Assembly: GCA_964410215.1 (NCBI GenBank)
Contig: CAYPHA010000022.1
Coordinates: forward strand, 1 to 63,210
Reading direction: 5' to 3'
Origin: CAYPHA01 sp964410215
Lineage (GTDB): Bacteria > Calditrichota > Calditrichia > Calditrichales > CAYPHA01
DNA length: 63,210 bases
A program made the position numbers and the translations under genes. Every line of letters starts with the position of its first letter. Positions within the stretch are counted from its first letter, which is position 1. The notes under the pieces are model-generated. The model had not been told where the DNA came from. It searched no databases and worked only from the letters and a program-made list of their open reading frames with translations. Below, piece after piece: positions 25,420 to 33,090 of the stretch.

Positions 25420-26406
25420 TTAATCGCCATTCCGTGAAAAGCGGTCATAGGCATCTATAATTTCCCTGACCAGGGCGTGACGAACCACATCTTCTTTCTG
25501 TAAATAAACAAAAGCGATACCGGTAATGCCTTCCAGCACTTTAATGCTGCTTATCAGGCCCGACTCCTGCGACCGGGGCAGGTCAATCTGGGTAATATCC
25601 CCGGTCACCGCAGCCCTTGAATTCTTGCCCAGCCTGGTCAGAAACATTTTCATCTGTGTAAAGGTCGTATTCTGTGCCTCATCAAGAATCACGAATGCAT
25701 TATTCAGTGTACGTCCCCGCATATAGGCCAGTGGTATCACTTCAATTGTTTCCTGTTCCAGGTGCTTTTTCAATTCTTCACGCGGCAGCATGTCTTCCAA
25801 TGCATCATACAGGGGTTTCAGATACGGATCGATTTTTTCCTTGTAATCACCGGGCAGGAATCCCAGGTTTTCCCCGGCTTCAACGGCGGGCCTGGCCAGC
25901 ACCAGTTTTTTTATACCTCCGCTTTTTAGAAACGATACGGCAATCGCAACGGAGATATAGGTTTTACCGGTTCCGGCAGGTCCGATCGCAAAAATAATAT
26001 CGTTATTGCGAAACGCTTTGAAGAGGGTTATCTGCCCCTCCGAACGGGGCCTGATATATCCATCATTCGTTTCCACCATGTAATCCCGGCTGTATTCGCG
26101 TCCTTTCGATGCCGGAAGGGCGTGTGACCCATCGCCGTTAGCCCTGCTTATTTTAATAGCGGTCAGAAGATCGTGATGATCGATGTCGTGTTTTTGAATG
26201 AATAAGTCCGTTAATTCTTCAAACAGGGCGGTAACGGCCCTGACTTCGTTTTCTTCGCCGACAATTTTAACCTCGTGTCCGCGTGCAATCAGCCGGACAC
26301 TGAAATAATCCTCGATTTCCCGCAGGTTACGGTCATTCGAACCGTAAAACGGCCGGGGATCGAGGTTATGGTTCAGCTTAAAAATTTTTTCTATCATTTT
26401 ATGCAT
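25420..26406 (-). CDS. PhoH-family ATPase
   Basis: Residues about 1-100 form a KH-like region (DYFSVRLIARGHEVKIVGE). The rest is the PhoH P-loop ATPase with Walker A GPAGTGKTYISVA, Walker B VILDEAQNTT, and GDITQIDLP. The family acts on RNA, for example YbeZ/PhoH in ribosome maturation. The start is uncertain: ATGs at 26406 and 26397 both lack a good ribosome-binding site. A GTG further upstream lies in a repeat-like motif (AACCACAAAGGCACGAAG, 26414-26431) and is unlikely. No ybeY follows. Confidence 0.92.
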   Translation of the reverse strand: MHKMIEKIFKLNHNLDPRPFYGSNDRNLREIEDYFSVRLIARGHEVKIVGEENEVRAVTALFEELTDLFIQKHDIDHHDLLTAIKISRANGDGSHALPASKGREYSRDYMVETNDGYIRPRSEGQITLFKAFRNNDIIFAIGPAGTGKTYISVAIAVSFLKSGGIKKLVLARPAVEAGENLGFLPGDYKEKIDPYLKPLYDALEDMLPREELKKHLEQETIEVIPLAYMRGRTLNNAFVILDEAQNTTFTQMKMFLTRLGKNSRAAVTGDITQIDLPRSQESGLISSIKVLEGITGIAFVYLQKEDVVRHALVREIIDAYDRFSRNGD

Positions 26407-26448
26407 TAAATATAACCACAAAGGCACGAAGTCGCTAAGAAATAAATA

Positions 26449-26503
26449 AAAAAAAGCTTCTGATTATCGGACAACCAGAAGCTTTTCCTGAAATGTATAT
26501 GTA
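26449..26503. repeat. Copy of the LysM-gene terminator at a contig end
   Basis: These 55 bp are identical to 26604-26658 on the other side of the N run. The most economical reading is that the two contigs overlap here and the same sequence is shown twice. If the copy is real it would be a second AAAGCTTCTG/CAGAAGCTTT hairpin. Confidence 0.85.
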
Positions 26504-26603
26504 NNNNNNNNNNNNNNNNNNNNNNNNNNNNNNNNNNNNNNNNNNNNNNNNNNNNNNNNNNNNNNNNNNNNNNNNNNNNNNNNNNNNNNNNNNNNNNNNN
26601 NNN
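26504..26603. other. Assembly gap (100 N), probably a missed overlap
   Basis: Exactly 100 N between two identical 55-bp contig ends. The gap is likely negative: joining the overlap would remove both the gap and one copy. Confidence 0.97.
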
Positions 26604-26641
26604 AAAAAAAGCTTCTGATTATCGGACAACCAGAAGCTTTT
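26604..26641 (-). terminator. Rho-independent terminator after the LysM gene
   Basis: On the minus strand a perfect 10-bp stem (AAAGCTTCTG with CAGAAGCTTT) closes a 13-nt loop and runs into at least seven T. It begins 28 bp after the LysM stop codon. Confidence 0.9.
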
Positions 26642-26668
26642 CCTGAAATGTATATGTAAATAAGATTA

Positions 26669-27517
26669 CTAGCGAGCGATCTTAAGCAGCTGATACGGAT
26701 AGATCAGATTAGGATCTTCAATGGTATTCTTATTCGATTCATACAACTGATTCCACTTGAATGAACTGCCGTATACATTGGCGTACCCGGCGATCAGGGA
26801 AAGATTTTCGCCTTTGGACACGAGATGCTCATTCGGGCCGACGACCCGCGGAATCATGAAAACCTGGTCGACATAAATCAGGTTAGGATCCTGAATCTGG
26901 TCTTTATTAGAGGTATAGATGCGCATCCAGGCATAACCATCGTTATAAATATCCGGTTTTGCAGCGATACCCCAGAGGTGATCGCCTCTGTTAACCGTGT
27001 ATGAAGGCGGAATAACGGCTTTGCCTTTTTCCCGCGCCTGATCGATCAGGCTCTGGATGGAATTAATCAGGGCCGCGTTAGCCGTGACGAGAGAGAGATC
27101 ATTTTCTTTCAGCTCATCCAGACGCGCCTGGAATTCATCCAGTTCATTCATTCTGCTGTAAATATCTTCTGCTGACATGTTCAGAAAAGCATTGACATCG
27201 GCTTTAAGTGCATTCAATTCCTGCACGTAAGCATCATTGCCGGCTTTGTCAGAAGAACAGGTTGCATATACTTCATCCCAGGTTGCATCAATCTGTGCCT
27301 GGAGGTCTTCATGTTCTTTCTGAAGATCAGCAATTTTAGCATCTTCTTCAGTCAGACAGGTTTTTGCAGCTTCGAGTCTTTGCTGCCATTCAGCCAGAAG
27401 GGCATTGTATTCTTCCATTTTCATGGTTTCATAGTCATACGACTGAGCGAATACAGAGCTGAAGGCAAACAAAGAGAGAGCTATAATCGCCAGTAAGGTA
27501 ACGTTCATTCGTTTCAT
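26669..27517 (-). CDS. Exported coiled-coil protein with two C-terminal LysM-like domains
   Basis: The signal peptide ends FSSVFAQS (about residue 25). Residues 30-165 are helical and probably coiled coil (LQKEHEDLQAQIDATWDEV; MNELDEFQARLDELKENDL) with two Cys. Two LysM-like repeats follow: YTVNRGDHLWGIAAKPDIY and LVSKGENLSLIAGYANVYG, each ending in PNLIYxxQ and a hydrophobic tail. LysM binds peptidoglycan. The protein probably sits in the periplasm on the wall. It follows the small lipoprotein gene by 29 bp and is closed by a strong terminator. Confidence 0.88.
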   Translation of the reverse strand: MKRMNVTLLAIIALSLFAFSSVFAQSYDYETMKMEEYNALLAEWQQRLEAAKTCLTEEDAKIADLQKEHEDLQAQIDATWDEVYATCSSDKAGNDAYVQELNALKADVNAFLNMSAEDIYSRMNELDEFQARLDELKENDLSLVTANAALINSIQSLIDQAREKGKAVIPPSYTVNRGDHLWGIAAKPDIYNDGYAWMRIYTSNKDQIQDPNLIYVDQVFMIPRVVGPNEHLVSKGENLSLIAGYANVYGSSFKWNQLYESNKNTIEDPNLIYPYQLLKIAR

Positions 27518-27546
27518 ATTATATCTCCTGCTTTTTGTTTTAATGA

Positions 27547-27831
27547 TTATTCTTCGGTCGCTTCAGCTTGGCGAGCTTCTACCGCTTCAGCTACTTTTTC
27601 TTTCTCAGCCTGAACTTTTTCCAATTCAGCCTTTTTAGCATTTACATTGGCTTCCATTTCCTGGCGTTCCGATTTCTTATCAGAACATTCCTTTTCGGCA
27701 GCTAATGCCGCGGAACGTGCTTCTTCGAGAGCCTGGATCTGTTCTTCATTCGGATGTGACGTACAACTCGACATAAACAGAGTACCCGCAAAGAATGCCA
27801 GCACCATAATTACGCTGATTAATCTTTTCAT
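27547..27831 (-). CDS. Small coiled-coil lipoprotein (Lpp-like)
   Basis: A 94-residue protein whose signal peptide ends in the lipobox-like FMSSC. The mature part is one long charged coiled coil (KKAELEKVQAEKEKVAEAVE). It recalls Braun lipoprotein in design but has no C-terminal Lys for peptidoglycan linkage. It may dock on the LysM protein encoded next. A strong promoter and CAGGAGG ribosome-binding site suggest high expression. Confidence 0.82.
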   Translation of the reverse strand: MKRLISVIMVLAFFAGTLFMSSCTSHPNEEQIQALEEARSAALAAEKECSDKKSERQEMEANVNAKKAELEKVQAEKEKVAEAVEARQAEATEE

Positions 27832-27874
27832 ATAAAAGCCTCCTGGTTATAAGTATCTGGTATTTCGTTTAGGC

Positions 27875-27903
27875 AAAGTAACAAAATATGTAAATTATGT
27901 CAA
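27875..27903 (-). promoter_or_regulatory. Promoter of the lipoprotein-LysM operon
   Basis: Minus-strand TTGACA (27898-27903) and TACTTT (27875-27880) with 17 bp between them, ending 43 bp before the lipoprotein ATG. The -10 box continues into TACTTTG, close to the Bacteroidetes TAnnTTTG element. Confidence 0.7.
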
Positions 27904-27939
27904 GAAAATAAATTTACGTAATGCCCTATTTTTGTTGAT

Positions 27940-29697
27940 TTAAAACGTTTTCAGACGCAGTTCATCCAACTGTTGTTTATCCACTTCTGACGGCGATCCG
28001 TCCATCAGCGAGAGGGCGGACGTTGTTTTGGGAAATGCGATAACATCGCGAATGGAAGCCGAGCCGGTCAGCAACATGACCAGACGGTCGATTCCGAAAG
28101 CGATTCCGCCATGGGGTGGCGCTCCGTATTCAAGTGCTTCCAGCAGGAATCCGAATTTTTTCTGTGCTTCTTCGGCATCGATACCCAGTGCACGGAACAT
28201 CTTCTGCTGCATTTCCCTGCTATGGATACGGATACTTCCCCCGGCAATTTCATTTCCGTTCAGCACCAGATCGTAGGCCCGCGCAAGGACCGATTCCGGT
28301 GCCTGTTCCAGTTTTTCCATATCGTCTTCCCGGGCACTCGTAAAGGGATGATGACGGGCCACAAACCGGTTTTCTTCCTCGCTGTACTCAAACAAGGGGA
28401 AATCGGTTATCCAGGCAAACCGGAATTGACTGTCATCTGCCAGACCCAGTTCTTCGGCCACTGCGACGCGGATCATGCCGAGCGTTTCATAACAGATCTG
28501 GTAAGTATCCGCGACAATGAGAAGCAAATCGCCGGAGATCATGTCATAATTTTCAATAAGCGTCTTTTTTTCAGCATCCGAAAGAAATTTAGCGATACCG
28601 CCGGTCAGGTCTGCGCCGTCATAGCGCGCGAATGCCAGTCCTTTTGCACCTGCCGCTTTTGCTTTTTCGGTCAGTTTATCGATGCGTTTACGGCTGATAC
28701 GTTCCGCCTCTTTTACACATATACCAGCCACCCTTCCATTATTATCGATCGCAGACCTGAAAACATTAAAATCCGAATCTTTTACGATATCATTAAGTGT
28801 TTGAATTTTAAGGTCATAGCGCAAATCCGGTTTATCAGAACCGTAGGTTTCAAACGCATGTTTAAAGGTCAGTATGGGAACCGGCAGTTCTACCTGATAG
28901 CCGAGAACGCGCGAAAAAACTTCAGAAACGAGGCCATTCGCGATCTCCATGACCTGTTTTTCCGAGACGAAGGACATCTCGATATCGATCTGCGTGAATT
29001 CCGGCTGGCGGTCTTTACGCAGATCCTCATCCCTGAAACATTTCACAATCTGAAAATAGCGGTCGAACCCGGCGATCATCAGGATTTGTTTATACGTTTG
29101 TGGTGACTGGGGCAGGGCATAAAATTTACCGGGATAATTCCGGCTCGGCACAAGAAAATCCCTGGCGCCTTCCGGCGTACTTTTCATCAGCACGGGCGTT
29201 TCGATTTCCACGAAATCACGGCCGGTGAGATAATCACGCACGACCATGTACACATTACTTCGTGTAATGAGATTCTTCTGCAGGAATTTTCTGCGAAGAT
29301 CGAGATAACGGTATTTCAGCAGCAGATCTTCACTGAATTCGAGGTCATCAACAATTTCAAAGGGTGTGGTTTTTGACGCATTCAGGATAGAAACTACCGT
29401 TGCGTCCACTTCAATTTCGCCGGTGGTCAGGTTTTTATTGAGCGATTCTTCCGGACGGGCCTGGACGGTTCCCAGTATTTCGATGACAAACTCGGTCCGG
29501 ATTTTCTTGGCCGTTTCATAGGCCTCCGCATGGAACTCCGGATTAAAAACGACTTGTGTAAGTCCGTAACGGTCCCGGATATCCAGAAAGATGAGTCCGC
29601 CGTGATCGCGCCATTTATTTACCCAGCCCTGCAGGCATACAGACTGCCCGAGGTGTTTCCGGTTGAGTTCCCCACAGGTGTGTGTTCGTTCGCGCAT
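27940..29697 (-). CDS. aspS: Aspartyl-tRNA synthetase (bacterial type)
   Basis: It charges tRNA-Asp. An N-terminal OB fold (LQGWVNKWRDHGGLIFLDIRD, in part WVNKWRDHGG) precedes class II motifs RYLDLR, FRDEDLRKDRQPEFTQID and the C-terminal GIAFGIDRLVMLL. The bacterial GAD insertion lies between motifs 2 and 3. I use the ATG at 29697 (585 residues) because CAGGAG lies 6-7 nt before it; the longer start at 29724 has none. It is monocistronic with its own promoter. Confidence 0.97.
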   Translation of the reverse strand: MRERTHTCGELNRKHLGQSVCLQGWVNKWRDHGGLIFLDIRDRYGLTQVVFNPEFHAEAYETAKKIRTEFVIEILGTVQARPEESLNKNLTTGEIEVDATVVSILNASKTTPFEIVDDLEFSEDLLLKYRYLDLRRKFLQKNLITRSNVYMVVRDYLTGRDFVEIETPVLMKSTPEGARDFLVPSRNYPGKFYALPQSPQTYKQILMIAGFDRYFQIVKCFRDEDLRKDRQPEFTQIDIEMSFVSEKQVMEIANGLVSEVFSRVLGYQVELPVPILTFKHAFETYGSDKPDLRYDLKIQTLNDIVKDSDFNVFRSAIDNNGRVAGICVKEAERISRKRIDKLTEKAKAAGAKGLAFARYDGADLTGGIAKFLSDAEKKTLIENYDMISGDLLLIVADTYQICYETLGMIRVAVAEELGLADDSQFRFAWITDFPLFEYSEEENRFVARHHPFTSAREDDMEKLEQAPESVLARAYDLVLNGNEIAGGSIRIHSREMQQKMFRALGIDAEEAQKKFGFLLEALEYGAPPHGGIAFGIDRLVMLLTGSASIRDVIAFPKTTSALSLMDGSPSEVDKQQLDELRLKTF

Positions 29698-29722
29698 GCA
29701 TGTCTCCTGAAAAATGGCGTAC

Positions 29723-29751
29723 AATATACAGATTAATTATAAAACAGACAA
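29723..29751 (-). promoter_or_regulatory. Promoter of aspS
   Basis: Minus-strand TTGTCT (29746-29751) and TATATT (29723-29728), 17 bp apart. The -35 box directly abuts the T-run of the terminator that closes the envelope-machine operon. Confidence 0.6.
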
Positions 29752-29775
29752 AAAAAAAGCCCGCTTCAGCGGGCT
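29750..29775 (-). terminator. Rho-independent terminator of the envelope-machine operon
   Basis: A 7-bp stem AGCCCGC/GCGGGCT with a four-base loop is followed on the minus strand by nine T. It lies 22 bp beyond the stop of the AgmX-domain gene. Confidence 0.93.
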
Positions 29776-29797
29776 CTTATATAAGATCTGTTGCAGA

Positions 29798-30901
29798 CTA
29801 GCTGCTGAAGATATATTTCTGTTTAAAGCGCACATCGCCTTCGCTATCGTCGATTCTATCAAAACGCCAGCGGCTGATACGACGGACAACGCAGGATTCG
29901 ACTTTTTTACTGCGCAAGGTGGAGTCCACGATGCGTGCGCCTGTGACCGTTCCGTTAGCGCGGATGGTAAACATGACGGTCAGGCTTCCTTGCAGGTTCG
30001 GATTCAGACGTGCTTCGGATTTATAGCAGTTTTCGATGGCATCGGCATGTTTTGCGACGATCCTGCTGATGGCATCAGGAGAACGGTTAGCCGACTTGGA
30101 TCCGCTTCCGGAGACGGTACCTTCTTCCATCTGGATAGAAAATTTACCCTGTCGTTTAATAGAGACTGAACCACTCGGTCCGACACCGCCTTCAATCAGG
30201 TCATCGATCCCGGCCCCGCCTGAGCGTCCCGTACCGGAGGAGCGTGCTCCGAGAACGGACCTTCGGGAACCGGATGAAGCGGTTTGCAGGCCACCGACGC
30301 CGCTCAGTACCTGGTCAAGGTCACCGACACCGGCTCCGCCGCCTTCACCGAGAACGTCATAAACGGCATCGCCTGAACCGCCGCCGCCACCGGCACTCAA
30401 TTCGGCAAGGATACCGGTTCCGGCCACTGCCTGTTCCATTGCGGCTCTCTGGCGGCCGCGCTGAGCAGCCTGGGCACGACGTTGCGCACGCCGTTCCGCT
30501 GCGGAGGGACCTCTTGCTTCCGCTGTTTTACCCTGGTCTCTCTGGGCACGGACATCTTCCTGTTCTTCTTCCTCACCACCGGTTTCGGCACCCATTCCGA
30601 CACCTTCTTCCTCGACGGTTTCCTCGACAGGTGCTTCGAATTCAGCGGCATAGAATTTTTGCAGGTATTTATTTTTGATCTGTTCTTCGAAAGCCTCCTG
30701 TGGGAAATGCATATTGGCCAGATATATCAGATAGGAATATATGATGACAAAAGAGGCGAAGAAGATCAGCAGGAATCGTTTATCGACGGATTCGAATAGA
30801 CCTTTTTCGAATTCCTTCGGGAAAGCGACAATGCGATAGCCTCCTGCAGCTGCAGGCCGGCCTGCACCTTGTGCTTTTGGTTCTGTCCGGTTCGTTTTCA
30901 T
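29798..30901 (-). CDS. TonB-like protein with AgmX/PglI C-terminal domain
   Basis: One transmembrane helix at about 43-63 (LLIFFASFVIIYSYLIYLA) is followed by an acidic stretch, an Ala/Arg/Gln-rich region and a long Gly/Ser linker. The C-terminal domain (about 270-365) has the AgmX/PglI pattern, with paired Cys in ENCYKSEARLNPNLQGSL and ESCVVRRISRWRF. In Myxococcus such domains occur in the gliding proteins GltG and GltJ (formerly PglI and AgmX). Here the protein probably links the ExbB/ExbD motor to periplasmic or outer-membrane partners. It is the last gene of the operon. Confidence 0.85.
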   Translation of the reverse strand: MKTNRTEPKAQGAGRPAAAGGYRIVAFPKEFEKGLFESVDKRFLLIFFASFVIIYSYLIYLANMHFPQEAFEEQIKNKYLQKFYAAEFEAPVEETVEEEGVGMGAETGGEEEEQEDVRAQRDQGKTAEARGPSAAERRAQRRAQAAQRGRQRAAMEQAVAGTGILAELSAGGGGGSGDAVYDVLGEGGGAGVGDLDQVLSGVGGLQTASSGSRRSVLGARSSGTGRSGGAGIDDLIEGGVGPSGSVSIKRQGKFSIQMEEGTVSGSGSKSANRSPDAISRIVAKHADAIENCYKSEARLNPNLQGSLTVMFTIRANGTVTGARIVDSTLRSKKVESCVVRRISRWRFDRIDDSEGDVRFKQKYIFSS

Positions 30902-30929
30902 TCTTGACCTTCTAGTTTTAAAGAAATAA

Positions 30930-31418
30930 TTAACCTTCTAATTTTACTGTAAGCAACCGCATTTTGTAGAAATCAGAGCGGCTGCATGTGTACATTACCT
31001 TGTACAACAAATCGAAGGGAACGGCTTGATCTCCCTGGATAATCACCTCATGCGTAAATTCTTTACCTACTTCCACTTCCAGTTCCCGTTCCTGCTCCGC
31101 ATACTCGTCCAGTTTTTCAAACAGGGCGGGGATAATAATCATATCTTCGGTGAGGTCTTCCAGCATAAAAACGATCTTATCGTTTACCAGGATCATATCC
31201 TTGGCAACGGAGACCTGTAACTCCTTCTTTGGTTTCTCACCCTGGTGGGAAATCGGCAGTTTCAACTGCTCAGAGGCCGTGACCAGTGATCCTTCGGTCG
31301 AGAACGACTTGAGCAGGAAGAGAAGGATGATGGTCATCATATCCATCATCGCATTCATGTTGAGCCCGCCTGCTTCCGGTTTCAGGTGTTTTTTAGCTCT
31401 CGATGGTTGGAACGCCAT
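30930..31418 (-). CDS. ExbD/TolR-family motor protein with intact Asp
   Basis: The N-terminal helix reads LNMNAMMDMMTIILLFLLKSF and holds the membrane Asp expected to carry protons (MMDMM); the periplasmic domain follows. I take the ATG at 31418 (162 residues) with GTGGAG about 10 nt upstream; the longer start would be a TTG. It is encoded between the other ExbD and the AgmX-domain protein. With ExbB it should form a proton-driven motor in the inner membrane. Confidence 0.85.
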   Translation of the reverse strand: MAFQPSRAKKHLKPEAGGLNMNAMMDMMTIILLFLLKSFSTEGSLVTASEQLKLPISHQGEKPKKELQVSVAKDMILVNDKIVFMLEDLTEDMIIIPALFEKLDEYAEQERELEVEVGKEFTHEVIIQGDQAVPFDLLYKVMYTCSRSDFYKMRLLTVKLEG

Positions 31419-31440
31419 AAAGCTTTCACTCCACAATTAG

Positions 31441-32010
31441 CTATTGAATAATTTGACCGAAATTCACCTCCGGAAACAGAGGAAGAATTTCGTTGTTATC
31501 TATATAGGTCTGGACATTATCCATTACCGTTATGATATCCTGGTATTCAATGTCCTTCGACGCGGTAATAACCGCACGATTTTCATCCTTGAACCCCTTG
31601 CCTGAAATCTTTTTCTTTATATCGATCAGCTTATTCCGTAATCCATCGAAATCGTATTCACCTTCAGAGGTATTCGGAACCGATGGGCCACCGGTATTTT
31701 CCGTTTCTTCTGATTCTTCTGAAGAAAGAATGGCGGAAGCCGTAGCGAGCGTGATACCATCATGGGTGACGGCAATCTTAAGACCGAGTCTCAGCTCTTT
31801 TTCTTTAACTTCATCCGCTTCACCTTCTCCGGGACCGGCACCGACCGATTTGCTGGGTGGCGCATTGATTTCAATAACACCCAGTTTTACCCATTCGGCA
31901 CTGGCGATGAGCAACGGAATAAGCACAACCATAAGATTCATTACAGGACGGATGTCGAGTTCCATATCGACATCGTCACCCTTCCTGCGCATTGATGGTC
32001 TAAATGCCAT
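31441..32010 (-). CDS. ExbD/TolR-family protein with Asp replaced by Asn
   Basis: A 189-residue ExbD homologue with one N-terminal helix (LDIRPVMNLMVVLIPLLIAS) and a periplasmic domain split by an acidic Ser/Glu/Thr loop around residues 95-115. In ExbD/TolR the helix carries PxxDxMxxL; here the codon is AAT (about 31959-31961), giving Asn. It is therefore unlikely to relay protons by itself and may pair with the second ExbD, which keeps Asp. The reading frame is otherwise intact. Confidence 0.85.
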   Translation of the reverse strand: MAFRPSMRRKGDDVDMELDIRPVMNLMVVLIPLLIASAEWVKLGVIEINAPPSKSVGAGPGEGEADEVKEKELRLGLKIAVTHDGITLATASAILSSEESEETENTGGPSVPNTSEGEYDFDGLRNKLIDIKKKISGKGFKDENRAVITASKDIEYQDIITVMDNVQTYIDNNEILPLFPEVNFGQIIQ

Positions 32011-32030
32011 GATAAAAATCCCCGTAAGGT

Positions 32031-32690
32031 TTAACGGTTACCGGTGATCAGGTTAATTAATTTTACCAGATGCTCATCCAGCTCATCGATGATCTTACTG
32101 GTACGGTTCGAAATGTACGTGTAGACGATCAATGTCGGAATGGCTACCATCAGCCCGAAGATCGTCGTGTTCATGGCTGTCGAAATACCCTGTGCCAGCA
32201 TCCGGCTTTTTTCCGATTCCGGAACCCCTTCGCTACCTACGGCAGCAAAAGAAAGGATCAGACCGTAAATCGTTCCCATAAGACCCGTCAGTGTTGCCAC
32301 GTTGGCTAGCATGGAAAGATAATTTGTACGTTCTTTCAGTTTCGGGATCACTTCCAGGGTGCCTTCATCAACGGCATTCTGGATGGCACGAAAATCGAGG
32401 ACTTCACTGTCGTGTGCCCGTTTCAATCCTCTTGCCACAACAAACGGCAGGGCTTTTTGTTTGCCTTTTTCACAGAGTTGAATGGCTCTTTCCATATTGC
32501 CACCGGCCACGAGTTTACGAATTTCGGCCATGAATTTATCGGCATTTACATTGGAGCGCACTACAATGTAGTAGATACGTTCAATCGCAATAGCTGCGGC
32601 GATGGCAGCAAACAGGGCGATAGCATACATAAACATTGCACCATCTGAGCTCAAACCAAATGATTCGCCGAATTGTTTTAAGAAGATCAT
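32031..32690 (-). CDS. ExbB/TolQ/MotA-family proton channel protein
   Basis: Three transmembrane helices fit ExbB/TolQ: one near residues 18-40 (MYAIALFAAIAAAIAIERI), one in LANVATLTGLMGTIYGLI and one in ISTAMNTTIFGLMVAIPTL. The polar Thr residues of helices 2 and 3 that line the proton path are kept. At 219 residues it is a standard size. It is followed by two exbD genes, the same order of parts as aglR-aglQ-aglS in Myxococcus. Confidence 0.9.
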   Translation of the reverse strand: MIFLKQFGESFGLSSDGAMFMYAIALFAAIAAAIAIERIYYIVVRSNVNADKFMAEIRKLVAGGNMERAIQLCEKGKQKALPFVVARGLKRAHDSEVLDFRAIQNAVDEGTLEVIPKLKERTNYLSMLANVATLTGLMGTIYGLILSFAAVGSEGVPESEKSRMLAQGISTAMNTTIFGLMVAIPTLIVYTYISNRTSKIIDELDEHLVKLINLITGNR

Positions 32691-32726
32691 GAAAGGTTCC
32701 TCCTTATAAGAATCACGAGTTCTTTT

Positions 32727-33086
32727 CTATTTATACTTGTTAATAAGTTTGCTTACTTCGATTCGCTCGATCGGTTTTTTACTTTTCGAAAAATCAAAAC
32801 CGAATCGTTCACTTTCCCCGACAATTTCTCTCATAAAAGATTTTTCAAGATTTACCTCATCAAATTCCGGCTTGATACGGTTACTGAAAAGCAAAACCTG
32901 GGGTTTCTCGATCGTGACTTTAATTTCACTTACGCCCAGCTCGACAACACCGTCGTCGTCAACAACCGGCTGAGCTGCCGGTTCCCCGGCTGCTGTCTCC
33001 TCCTGGGGCTGTACTTCCTGGGCAACGGCAAGAAACGGCAGGAAACATATGAGTGTCATTATGAGAATAAAAGCATATTTGTGCAT
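32727..33086 (-). CDS. Small exported protein of the envelope-machine operon
   Basis: I do not recognise the family. A signal peptide ends FLPFLAVAQE; an acidic low-complexity part (about 25-45) is followed by a compact C-terminus (VSEIKVTIEKPQVLLFSNR; SKSKKPIERIEVSKL). At 119 residues it is probably a periplasmic accessory of the ExbB/ExbD complex, being encoded between the giant TPR proteins (4 bp) and exbB (36 bp). Confidence 0.75.
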   Translation of the reverse strand: MHKYAFILIMTLICFLPFLAVAQEVQPQEETAAGEPAAQPVVDDDGVVELGVSEIKVTIEKPQVLLFSNRIKPEFDEVNLEKSFMREIVGESERFGFDFSKSKKPIERIEVSKLINKYK

Positions 33087-33090
33087 TCTT

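Noticed and set aside
26449..26658. Direct repeat around the gap as a transposon footprint
   Set aside because: A perfect 55-bp identity ending at both contig ends is better explained by an unmerged assembly overlap.
29798..32690. Ordinary TonB-ExbB-ExbD iron uptake
   Set aside because: Two ExbDs, an AgmX-type C-terminus with paired Cys, giant TPR partners and no TonB-dependent receptor make this reading less likely, though not excluded.
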